Source: Oenanthe sinensis (lineage: Eukaryota > Streptophyta > Magnoliopsida > Apiales > Apiaceae). From it: a stretch of DNA of 64,000 nucleotides. Positions 42,261 through 52,894 of the stretch are shown here, one piece after another. Position numbers and translations under genes: made by a program. The notes under the pieces were generated by a model, which saw nothing but the letters and a program-made list of their open reading frames with translations, was not told where the DNA came from and did no database searches. Each line of letters opens with the position of its first letter. Within the stretch, counting starts at the first letter, position 1. The stretch covers positions 19,413,631 through 19,477,630 of the forward strand of contig CM053802.1 of NCBI GenBank assembly GCA_028671895.1, written 5' to 3'.

Positions 42261-43699
42261 CCAGGCCGGTCCCGACAAATTCAAAGTCTCGAGCGAATTA
42301 AAATTTTGTGTTCAAGTTATTAAAAAAAAAAATACTTATAAACAAGATTATATTTGAAAAATTATCCTTCTAACGGTTTTGCTAGTAAAATTATTCATAA
42401 GTCTTTCATAATCAAGATTTGGAAGCATATCATTTTTAATGGATATCATGGACAATTCATTCAATCTCTCTTGTGACATACTCGAACGAAAATAAGACTT
42501 GATCAACTTTAATTTCGAAAAACTTCTTTTCGCGGAAGCCACTGTAACTGGTATAGTTAACAGAATCCTATAAGCAATAGTGACATTCAGATAGCATTCT
42601 CCCATCATTTTCAAATAATTTAGCATCTCAATAGTTTTGTTAACTTCAATTGGTAAACACTCTCTCGGAATTCTTAACTCAAGAAACAAGATTTATGCGT
42701 CAATATCAGAGACATCATCATGCTTCAGAAAATTTTCAAGATTAATGCATGAAACTCTTAAACTATCATGACTTGCAGACTTTAACTTTTTCACACTAAA
42801 TAAAAAACCAAATGTTTTCTCATATAATTGAAATTGGTCGAATCTAAAACGAAGTGATCAATCAACATGATCAAGTAAGTGCATAAAATAGTTAACTCTG
42901 AGATTTTGTTCACCTGATAAAACGACACATTCTTCCTCACTTTCATCGTGTTGTCTTTTTTTTTTAAAACGTGAAGCACTATGATTAGGTTCAATCCCTA
43001 ACTCAGATGCAATTTTTTTAGCTTCTTCCATAGACTTTTCGGATCTGTCATCCCTTGCCTTTTGAAAATAAGACATCAGCCCTTGTATAAGTTAACCATA
43101 TTTTCATCAACAATTGGGTTCTCAGTATTAACCATATTTTCATCTTCTTTGGCTTCTCCAATGTTAATATTTTGACTCTCACCACTAACATTAACCTCTT
43201 ATTATCGGTGGAAGTTGTTTATTTAATAAACCTAAGAATTCTTCCACTTTTTGTATAATCTTTTAAAAAATCAACCTTTTTTGATTGATTTTTCTTCTTT
43301 CGGCTCCGTATCGATGTTTTTTCATCCTAACTAAATATCATTGTAATTAGAAATTTGGAAGCCAATGATAATAAGAAGAAGCGTTAGTTTTTACAAAATA
43401 TGGAGATTGATATCTAATATTTACGTATCTTTAATTTTATTGTGCTTCTTTGCATAAACAAAAACAAAAAAAAAATTATTTTGGCCCTGATTATTATTAT
43501 TATTATTTGGTTCTTATATCTTAAAAAAATTTGGTGTTCTTTTATAAAAATATTGTGCCCCTAATTTTTTTTGTGCCTCTACATATATTTTTTTTAATTT
43601 TTTTCACTTTTTTATTTAAAAAAATGTGTCCCTACTTTTTTTTATTTTTTAGTGCCCCCATTGAAGAACATAAGCCGCTTGGCCTCAGGGCCGGCTCTG
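42261..43699 (-). mobile_element. Decayed hAT transposon with transposase remnant
   Basis: The right end read on the - strand is CAGAGCCGGCCCTGAG, and the left end is CCAGGCCGGTCCCGAC, an imperfect inverted repeat of the CAGRGCCGGCYCTG type of hAT elements. On the - strand 42348-42689 encodes a C-terminal hAT dimerisation region (VTVASAKRSFSKLKLIKSY then LNELSMISI), and 42858-43076 encodes part of the upstream region (SYFQKARDDRSEKS). Most of the catalytic core is missing, so it is inactive. I could not find a clean 8-bp target duplication. Confidence 0.7.
42348..42689 (-). pseudogene. hAT transposase C-terminal dimerisation remnant
   Basis: An open stretch of 113 codons with the hAT C-terminal signature: a PVTVASAKRSFS-type Ser/Arg-Phe block, followed by a RLNELSMISI helix. 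It resembles the TTF-type/ZMYM1-like hAT lineage. The frame is closed upstream by stops. Confidence 0.75.
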
Positions 43700-46600
43700 T
43701 ACATGGCCAATACTACTGAGTTGAAAGAGAGGACCAAGTTTTATAGATGAAGAATACAAGCAACTCATGGCCCTTCTTAAAAATGTTAACACCAATCGGC
43801 CACTTGCAAATGCCACAAGTATTATAACACCTACATGTAATGATGTTGATCATAATGAACACTTTACTTTATATTGGATAATTGATAGTGGAGCATCGGA
43901 TCACGTATCATGCGTGCCACCAACACATAATAAAAGCCGATAACATGAATTCTTGATGATGTTTTGCATGTCCCTAAGTTTCGTGTCAACTTAATATCTG
44001 TGAGTAAATTAATTCGAGCATTGAGATGTATTGTGGTATTTTATCCAAATTTTTGTATTGTGCAGGACGTGGATACGAGGAGGACGATTGGTGTAACGAC
44101 CGGGAAATTTCGTGTAATTTATAATAATTAAATATGTTTTTATTATAATTTATTATAATTTAGATTATTTTTAATGCAATTATATGAGTTTGGATTTTTA
44201 TTAAATAGGAAAATTACCCGATATGTGTTATGTGAATTCTGTGTAGCTTAAAATATTTTATTCTATTTTACAATAATTTTTTTTTTTTTCGTTAAAATAG
44301 GGTTATTCGATTTATGATTATCGGACCTAGCCACTGTTATAGATTGGAGACCATGTTTTTGTTACCTTTATTTTTATAAAAATGGTAAAATCTTCAAAAT
44401 GACTTTATTTTATTATTTTTGAAACATTCACAATTTTTGGGGAATTTTGACATATATATTGTATTTATTCGAAAATATTTATTTTTATATTTTATCCCAT
44501 AAAAATTATTTTTGGGCATTTTATTTTAATCATGGGGTAAATTATCTTTTAATCAAGATTAAGCCCCTAAATTTTTCTAAAATATAAATAGTTTTTATTA
44601 ATAAAAAAATTTACTAAAAGCAGTTTACCACACTTGGTAAATTTGGGGAAAATTACAAACTAGGGTTCTTAGCTTTGTTCAATCGATTCAAGGTGATTTT
44701 GGACTCCAATCTTTACGTTTGAGTAGTCAAAATGATCCTTGTAACTAGTCTTATCTGATTATGGTAGCAATTTCATGAGGAACTTGTTTGTTTGTAAATT
44801 TGTAAAAATCAGTTTTTACTTCGATTTGCAAATCGGTTATGTGTTGATTATTTGTTTAAATTGAAGCTATAAACATGTTGGTCGCTGCTTTGTGATGCTA
44901 CACATGATTTTAGTTTAATTTTTGGTGCCCGTTTTGTTCTTGGTCGGATTTTGACCGGAACTACGTCCGAGTGGCCGGAGTTTTGGCTACGGGACCTGGT
45001 TCTGGATTCTGGTAGAATGGTTGTGTAGCTCTAGTGTCTAGCAACTTGTGAGTATCATTTTAATTGAGTTTTGATGTCGAGTTGAGTCGCCGGAGTTTGG
45101 CTGGGACTTGTCTGATCTTCGTTTTCCGACCGTTTCTTTGGGTTGTTGCATGTATATGTTGTTTGTACATACTCCTGTAGTCTGTAGCTTTGATTTGCCG
45201 TATGATTGCTTGTGTTTGGTTGCCAGTAGAGAACACCCAATTCCCGGTTGCCGGATTTTTTTTTCCGGTTTGATCGGGTTGGTTGATTAGAATCTCGGTT
45301 GTTCTGGGTTGTGTTTGATTGTTATTGAGATGCTTGTGGGGAGTATTTTGGCATCAAAACCCCGCTATTTCGAGGCTGTTTGGGAGGCAATCGGAGGTCG
45401 CCGGAACCTTGGCCGGAATTTGAAGGTCTCACCGGATTCTGGAATTATCCGGTGATGTTCTTCATTTTCCGGTGATGTTCTTGAGTAGGCCGCCGTTTGA
45501 TCCACCAAACCCTAAAACCCCTTTTGTGGAAATGTTTCTGGGATTAAAAATTGTTTTTATTTTCAAAAATTAGTTTTGAATCCAAAAATTATTTTATAAA
45601 TTATTTTAAATTCGAAAATTGTTTTAAAAATTAAAATAAATTATTTTTATTTCAAAATCAATTTGATTTAATTATTTTAATTTATTTAGATAATAATTTA
45701 ATTAATTATAATTAATTGGTTAATTTATTTTAATCAATTAATTTAATTAATTAAATATTATTTAAATATAATTAAAAATAATTGGATTTAATTATTTTAA
45801 GAAATAAAAATGATTTATTTATTTTTATTTATTTATTTTTCATTTATTTAATAATTCTTTTACCCGATTTAGATAAAACAAATTTATTTGAAACCCTAAA
45901 AATAATCCGGAAGTAACAAAAATAGTTTGAGTTTCCCTAATTTATTTATAAACCCGGATTAATATTTTATAAAATATTTTAGGGATCCAATTATTATTCA
46001 GAAGAGATAATAATGATCCACTTTGATTCAAATAATATTTTCGAGTCTACTTTTATTTAATTAACTGCTCTTTTATTTGTGAGTCTTACCTGCTATCTGA
46101 TTTATATGCTCACTTACCTGCTAACTGATAGTACTTGTTTACTAATTGTTAATTAATAATTGTTATTAATAGAACGCATGGGTAGACACTAGAATCTAAA
46201 TTAGAATATTTTAATTGTAGTTACCAGTGAGCCAGTAGATAGACGGTCAGTGTGTAGTCGTCACATTCACGCTAGGACAGCATCTATACCAGGCAAGTAT
46301 TTTCTTCTTGATCATCCTAAACACTTTTGTTTTATTGTTTCGATTATTCATATCATGATAAATAGTTATTGTTCAGAGCTATTTATGATTCCTGTTTTAT
46401 TCTGTGCATCAGAGTTACTTGTTATTCGTACTCTGAATATTAGAAGTTGATCATAATAAACACATCATATCCGTGTTATCGTAGTAAATGACGGGGATAT
46501 GGTCTGTATTTAAAACTAAGCATACCTTTATTTTACTTGGGTTGCTCTATTGGATTGGAATTTTAGCATAAGAGGCTCAGTGATGAGGGTCCAGCATTTG

Positions 46601-47940
46601 AGGAGGATATGGTAACCAATCCATCTTCCTATAGGCTAACATTACTTGCCTATTTTGGTACCTATTTATTGAAATCCTTGTTATATCTATGGGTATAGAA
46701 ATGTACCGATGAGCTATAAAGGGGTCCTATTGCTTTTGAACCTGATCAGGGGGCAATAGTGTTTATTTGTGTTGGTATCCAATCCATATTGCCTATGTGG
46801 CTATTATACATTGATTTTGGGCAGTAGATTCATTTTGATGACATACTGCATTGATTTTGTTTCAGTTGAGATAAACTGTGATTTATTTACTGCTCAGTTT
46901 TTATAATAAACTGTTTTATATTCCGTTCTCTATACAGATCTCATATATTGCCTACATTTAAATTATTCATATACTTGCTGAGCATTTCTTTGGCTCACTC
47001 TTGCTTTCAATTTACCTCTGCCAGCTAATCAGTATGAGTCATCGCATCAGTTCTTCCAGGAGTAGCCAGCACAGGATCTCGGGATCGCTCGCCCCTCGGG
47101 CCTCCCAGGTATTTAGCTGTCGTAGTGGTCAGTAGATAGAAGTTTGTAATAAAATAAAGTAGACGTAAAACTGATATAAACTTTTGGTTTAGGTTCGTGA
47201 GATACTGGATGATGTGAAATAAAATAGTTTGGATTTACTCTTAGTTTCAGCTGCTTAATTTCATACTATAACCTGTTTGCGATCTTTGGTTTGGCGGGGT
47301 CAGTGCGCCTCTGATTGATTATTTTATTATTGTTGAGTGTTGACGGGCCAGTGTGCCTCTGGTTTATATTGTTTATTGTTGATGATTGGTCTGTGACCCC
47401 CAAGTCTAGACCCCGGATTTGGAGGGCGTCACAATTGGCCTGGGTAAGCATTTTAATGGACTCTATTACCTTTCATCTACACCTGATTCCAGACTTGTCA
47501 ACCACATATCTCGTGTATCCAACATTTGGCACCAACGCCTAGGACACCCATCAGCAGCTCATCTTCATCATTTATCAAAATGTTTTCCGGAAATTATCTT
47601 TAATTCTAGTCATGTTTGTGAAGTTTGTCCATTAGCAAAAACAAACTCGATTGTCTTTTTCTTCGACTACAATAAAAACTGTTGCACCTTTTGATATGAT
47701 TCATTGTGATGTTTGGGGACCACGCAAAATTCACACACACTCTGAATGGATCTTGTTATTTTCTCACTATAGTTGATGATTTTACTAGATATACATGAGT
47801 ACATCTTGTGAATACGAAATCCAACAATCAATCCATTTTAAAATCTTTCTTACATTCAAACAACAACGGGGGAGAATTCACATATTTGCGTTTATTCCTT
47901 GAAGAACGCGGAATCAATTTAAAAATGGAAGTACTATAAG
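43700..47940 (+). mobile_element. Ty1/copia fragment split by a solo LTR
   Basis: Before the solo LTR, 43735-43960 translates to FTDEEYKQLMALLKN, typical of the gag/protease junction, and WIIDSGASDHVSC, the copia protease signature. After it, 47434-47700 gives the GAG-pre-integrase region IWHQRLGHPSAAHLHHL then HVCEVCPLAK, and 47690-47935 gives integrase fragments (GGEFTYLRLFLEERGI). Stops and shifts occur throughout; RT and RNase H are absent. It is a different copia lineage from elements A and B. Confidence 0.8.
44092..47433 (+). repeat. Solo LTR (copy 2), 3342 bp, with target duplication ATTGG
   Basis: It starts TGTAACGACCGG and ends GGCGTCACA, and ATTGG flanks it on both sides (44087-44091 and 47434-47438). 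No primer site, coding region or second LTR is present, so it is a solo LTR made by LTR-LTR recombination. A diverged relative in inverse orientation is at 21692-24932. The LTR contains a long AT-repeat tract (about 45600-45860) and a CCGG-rich patch (about 45360-45500). Likely Ty3/gypsy, low certainty for the family. Confidence 0.88.
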
Positions 47941-47989
47941 GTACAATTAAACACTTTGAATAACTTTATGCTAGAAGATGTCTTATATT

Positions 47990-48690
47990 TAAAAATTATC
48001 TCATTTTATGTTTATTGTTCATTAGAACTGTTTAGGAGCTCTAAAGGGGACACATATAAGAATGAATGTACCTGTTAAGGACAAGCCTAAGTATCGAAAT
48101 AGAAAAGGTGAAATTACAATTAATGTCCTTGTTGCGGTTATACCAAATTTATAATTCACCTATGTATTGACTAGTTGAGAAGAGGCCTTAGCTGATGGGA
48201 GAGTGTTAAACGATGCTTTGTCAAGAAAGAATGGATTAAAAGTCCTAAAGGTTAAAAGAATCATTTTGTGTTTTTTCTAAGATATTTTTTTACAATATGT
48301 AAATACTAAAAATTGTCAAATTTGAAGGTACTTTTTCTCTCATAGATGCAGGTTATATTAACGGAGAAGGATTTTTGACACCTTATAGAGGACAAAAATA
48401 TCCTATGAGTGATTGGAGATATAGGTATTAACATGCATCTGCCAAAGAGTATTTTAATACGAGACACTCAATCACACGAAATGTGGTTGAACGTTCTTTT
48501 GACATTTTAAAAAAAGGACGGGTAATATTAAAAAGTCTATCATTTTACCCTCCTAAAATTCAAATCTAGATCATTCTAGCATGTTGTATGTTGCCTAATT
48601 ATATTATAGCCGAAATGAATTATGATCCATGTGAACTCGACTTTGACAAGGAAGGGAAGGGAAGACAAATATGGAGCATGAGGTGATTGA
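47990..48690 (+). pseudogene. PIF/Harbinger transposase relic
   Basis: Translation across several frames gives the DDE nuclease blocks of the Harbinger family (also seen in ALP1-like host proteins): GALKGTHIRMNVP near 48033, ITINVLVAV, LTSWEEALADGRVL-like sequence, DAGYINGEGFLTPYRGQKY near 48349, EYFNTRH and NVVERSFDILKKGR near 48490, then ACCMLPNYI. The first catalytic Asp (usual GALDGTHI) is Lys. Frameshifts and stops confirm inactivity. The N-terminal part is missing. Confidence 0.8.
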
Positions 48691-49029
48691 AGACAATATT
48701 ACAAATGAAGCTACCTAAAAAATATCCATGGAGCTTAGAATGTTTTTTCATGCTAGAGAGACTGTCTTATAACATATTACTTATTCGGTTGGTATCAAAT
48801 CTAATTTTTTACTATGCTATGAACCTTGAACTAATCGTAAAATGTTACTAAATCAATTCGGGACCTCGATTATTTTTTTAATAGACTCCTAAAAAATGGT
48901 TAAGATGGGTACGTTATTGAGTTCTAAACGTTGAGAAAATAGCCACTCGGATCACTACTTAGCAACAAAATTTTGACTTATTTGTAGGGAAACTACAGAC
49001 CAATCCAGTGACAACTTTCCTTAGGATAT

Positions 49030-49602
49030 GCAAGATAAGAAACATGTTTCTATATCCACAATTTGGCATTCCATTAGGACTACTAATACTTCTTCATTGT
49101 GGATTAATTTGATTTGTCATAGTTACTCGATCAGTCCCAAAATTTTATGTTTTGATTTGGTCAGCTCTCAAGCAAAGGCTACTGACTTGTGATCAAATGA
49201 TAAGATTTAGCATGGGTGTGGACACGGGTTGCTGTTTAATGTTTATACAATTCAAACGAAGAAACTTATGAGGACATTTTTAGTAGTCGTCCTTACACGT
49301 CTTTTATACTTCTCATATGAAAAATTCTTTTGTTTATGATTTGACAAGACTTACTTAATGATGACATAATAATGGGTTATAAGTTACCATACGTGTATAT
49401 TGCTGCCACTTTTCGTGCTATTTGGCATGAAAGAAATACAAGGAGACACAATTTCGGACATGCATTAACAGTTGACATTTTTCTTTGTGAGATTAAAGCT
49501 AAAGTCAAAAATAAGATGTATACATGTGTATCTTTTCGTAAGAAAATTAGAAGGGTTATATTCTTGTTATACTTATTTATTAATATGATGTTGAGATATT
49601 AG
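49030..49602 (+). pseudogene. LINE (non-LTR) relic: C-terminal zinc-binding region of reverse transcriptase
   Basis: Broken translation from 49030 resembles the plant RVT zinc-binding region: a WHSIRTTNTSSLWINLI-like block, then ISPKILCFDLVSSQAKATD, and a Cys/His patch with KLMRTF. At 49372-49602 an open piece contains AATFRAIWHERNTRRHNFG, the typical tail of that domain. No RT core or endonuclease remains. Confidence 0.6.
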
Positions 49603-50383
49603 CCAATGTGATAGAGTTTAAGATAACAAGTAATTTAGTTGAGTTGCTTAGCTTTTTGTTAAATTTATAGTTATCATCTAGCACTTTAGTGGTGTATGTC
49701 TCTTGTTTTTTTTGTGGTAATATAATTTTTTTTAGGAAAAAAATGGTAGTATAAAGGTAATAAGGAATCCAACCTCAAACAACTTATCAGCATTAGAAGA
49801 GCTCTACCATTTGATCTACTTCCCCCATTATTATTTTAAAACAAATAAGATATAGAGTTTAAGATTATATGCAATGTCCTTGTCACTTAATGTAGAGATT
49901 TTCTTATTAGTATACAAAAATAATTAATGGAGAAGCAAAGAATCAAACCTCGAACAACTTCTCACCATTAGAAGAGCTCTACCATTTGAACAACTTGCCC
50001 CTTAATATTTTAAAATAAATAAAATATAGAGTTTCCTCGAACAACTTCTCAGCATTCGAAGAGCACCATCATTTGAGCTACTTCCCCTTTAAAGTTTTAA
50101 AAACAAACAAGATATATAGTATAAGATTGTGTGTGATGTCCTTGTCACATAATTTAGAGACTTTCTTATTCTTATTAATATACAATAACATTCAATGGAG
50201 AAGCGAGTAATTGAATCTCAAACTTCTAAACGTTAGAAGAGTTCTACCATTTGAGCTATTTCCTAAATAATGTTTTAAAACTAATAAAATATACATTAAA
50301 AAATAAATAAAATACGGAGTTTATTATTATGTGCGAAGTCCTTCTCACTGAGACTTTCTTCTTAATATAACAAAAGATTCAAT

Positions 50384-50455
50384 GGAGAAGCGAGGAATCG
50401 AATCTCGAACAACTTCTCAACATTTGAAGAGATCTATCATTTGAGCTACTTCCCC
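50384..50455 (-). pseudogene. tRNA-Ala-like copy 5
   Basis: Acceptor GGGGAAG/CTTCTCC is intact, the D arm has one change (GATC for GAGC in the complement), and the T arm has one pairing change. The loop position corresponding to the anticodon reads TGT instead of TGC. Representative of the middle copies. Confidence 0.45.
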
Positions 50456-50619
50456 ATTAATGTTTAATAAAAATAAGATATATAGTTTAAATTATGTGTG
50501 ACGTCATTGTTTAGATACTTTTTTATTAATATGCAAAAACATTTCATGGAGAAGCATGGAATTGAAACTCGAACAACTTCTGAGCTTTTGAAGAGCTCTA
50601 CAATTTGAGTTACTCCCCC

Positions 50620-51170
50620 ATTAATTATATACCTATATATAATTGGAGTAAATGAGTTAATATGGTCGTTGTGGTCATCTGGTATGGTTGTTGTGATAGA
50701 CTACAAGAGTATTTACGTGAAACTAAAACACATAAAATTAAAATCATATATCGAATAACTTCTATATGCTATAAAATCATTATAAATTTTATAATTTAAA
50801 TTATAATTCATTTAATTTCATATATTCAATACAAATGAAAATCATAAAAATAATAATAATAATATTATAATATTTTTATAAATATGTACATATTCTAAAG
50901 TAAATTATAAATAAACAATTATTATATAAATATTATTTTTATATAATATATAAAAAATCAAAAAATATATAACTAAAATTATTTTATTATATTAATATTT
51001 TAATATTTTTATAGATATGCAATATATATTAGAATAAACTTACAAGTAATTAATAAATGTAGTTAATAATAAAATAATATTTTTATATTTAATGTTATAA
51101 AATATAAATATATTAAAAGAATTATAATATTTAAAATAAAATATATTAATTATAATTAATAGAGTAAATC
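50620..51170. other. AT-rich interruption of the tRNA-like array
   Basis: About 550 bp of ATAT/TAAT-rich sequence between copies 6 and 7 that lacks the array consensus. No gene or inverted-repeat ends that I can support. Confidence 0.5.
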
Positions 51171-52440
51171 TTCGCCTACATTCTTAATGTGCAAAAACAT
51201 TCAATAGAGAAATGAGAAATCAAACCTCGAACAACTTCTCAGCATTTGAATAGCTCTACCATTTGAACTACTTCCCCATTAACTTTTAATAATAATAGGA
51301 TATAGAGTTTAAAATTGTGTGTGACGTCATTGTTTAATTATTAATATGCAAAAACATTCAATGGAGAAGCAAGGAGTCGAACCTCGAATAACTTCTCAGC
51401 ATTTGAAGAGCTCTACTATTTGAGCTACTTCCCTATTAATGTTTAATAAAAATAAGATATAAATTTTAAAATTGTGTGTGACGTCATTGTTTAGAGACTT
51501 TCTTATTAATATACAAAAACATTAAATGGAGAAGCGATGAATCGAATCTTGAACAACTTCTCCATTTGAGCTACTTCCCCATTAACATTTAATAATAATA
51601 AGATATAGAGTTTAAAATTGTGTGTGACGTTATTAATATGCAAAAACATTCAAAAAGCGAGGAATCGAACCTCAAACAACTTCTCAGCATTTGAAGAGCT
51701 CTACCATTTGTGCTACTTCCCCATTAATGTTTAATTATAAAAATAAGATATAGATTTTAAATTGTGTGTGACGTTATTGTTTAAAGACTTTCTTATTAAT
51801 GGGCAAAAACGTTCAATGGAGAAGCGATAATCGAACCTCAAACAACTTCTCAGCATTTGGCCCCATTAATGTTTAATAATAATAAGATGTAGAGTTTAAA
51901 ATTGTTTGTGACGTCATTGTTTGGAGACTTTCTTATTAATGTGCAAAAATATTCAATGGAGAAGTAAGGAATCGAACCTTGAACAACTTCTCAGAGCTCT
52001 ACCATTTGAGCTATTTCCCCATCAATGTTTATACAAAATAAGATATAGATTTTAAAATTGTGTGTGACGTCATTGTTTAGAGACTTTCTTATTAATATGC
52101 AAAAACATTCAATGGTGAAGTAAGGAATCGAAACTCGAACAACTTCTCAGCATTGGAAGAGCTCTACTATTTGAGCTACTTCCCCATTTATATTTAATAA
52201 AAATAAGATATAGAATTTAAAATCGTGTGTGACGTCGTTGTTTAGAGACTTTCTTATTAATGTACAAAAACATTCAACGGTTTCTTATTAATGTACAAAA
52301 ACATTCAACAGAGAAGGGAGGAATTGAAATTCGAACAATTTCTCAGCATTATAAGACCTCTACCATTTGAGCTACTTCCCCTTTAATATTTTTTTAAAAA
52401 AGATATAGAGTTTAAGATTGTGTGCAAAGTCCTTGTCAAC

Positions 52441-52787
52441 TTAGGTTCTGTTTGGTATTGTTGTTGCAGAAAACTACAACAGTTTTTTGCTGTCAGAAAG
52501 GTGTTTGGTAAATTATAAAAACTGTTGGTAAATTATAAAAACTGATGTGTTGAAAAACGCTTTTAGTCTAAAAGCATGTCACCCCATGCTTTTGGAAAAA
52601 GCTACTTTCAGCTTTTGCAGGAAGTAGTTATCAGTTTCATTATCAAATCTTCCCAAAAACATTATTTTTATATATTATATCTCAAAATATGCATAAATCA
52701 AAAAAATTACCAAACAATCATCTAATTTTCCTGACTGCACTTTTTTCACCAGCACTTTTTTTTACAGTTTTCGGCACTCCCAAATGG
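52441..52787. mobile_element. Short non-autonomous insert in the tRNA-like array
   Basis: The insert begins GGTTCTGTTTGGTATTG and, read in reverse, ends CCATTTGGGAGTGCCGAAAA, with inner inverted GTTTGGTAA/TTACCAAAC. It breaks a normal array linker. Ends of this kind are common in hAT MITEs. No target duplication confirmed. Confidence 0.4.
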
Positions 52788-52821
52788 AGACTTTCTTGTT
52801 AAAGTATAAAAAATATTTTAT

Positions 52822-52894
52822 GGAGAAGCGAGGAATCGAACCTCGAACAACTTTTAAGCTATTTAAAGAGCTCTACCATTTGAGCTACTTCCCC
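52822..52894 (-). pseudogene. Best-preserved tRNA-Ala-like copy
   Basis: On the - strand the acceptor stem (with G3:U70), D stem GCTC/GAGC and T stem CGAGG/CCTCG pair fully. A box TAGCTCAAATGG and B box GGTTCGATTCC are exact. The anticodon arm is weak: the stem has an A:A mismatch and the loop is one base too long, so it is not expected to decode. Pol III transcription remains possible. Confidence 0.6.

Larger units (their letters stand above)
49757..52894 (-). repeat. Array of 15 tRNA-Ala-like units
   Basis: Units of about 72 bp lie on the - strand at 49757-49825, 49929-50001, 50033-50087, 50197-50264, 50384-50455, 50548-50619, 51205-51277, 51363-51434, 51528-51580, 51655-51722, 51818-51864, 51958-52020, 52114-52185, 52310-52381 and 52822-52894. 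Linkers of about 90-120 bp are shared too, so the period is near 165-190 bp. The consensus has acceptor GGGGAAG/CTTCTCC with the G3:U70 pair, D arm GCTCAAATGGTAGAGC, anticodon-position TGC, T arm CGAGG TTCGATT CCTCG and A73, as in tRNA-Ala. The anticodon stem is imperfect and U33 is lost. Most linkers keep a TTTTT run about 8 bp after the unit. The array is interrupted by an AT-rich stretch (50620-51170) and a transposon-like insert (about 52441-52787). Confidence 0.8.

Noticed and set aside
43531..43719. 62-codon open frame on the + strand
   Set aside because: A Phe/Leu-rich translation of T-rich sequence at the end of the hAT relic.
45108..45290. Short open frame in the solo LTR
   Set aside because: It lies in the CCGG-rich patch of an LTR and has no recognisable domain.
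44092..47433. A gene-containing retrotransposon internal region
   Set aside because: No gag or pol motif in any frame, a single LTR only, and a perfect ATTGG duplication on both sides show a solo LTR.
49757..52894. Functional tRNA genes
   Set aside because: All 15 units have a broken anticodon stem or loop and lack U33; none would decode, so they are called tRNA-like.
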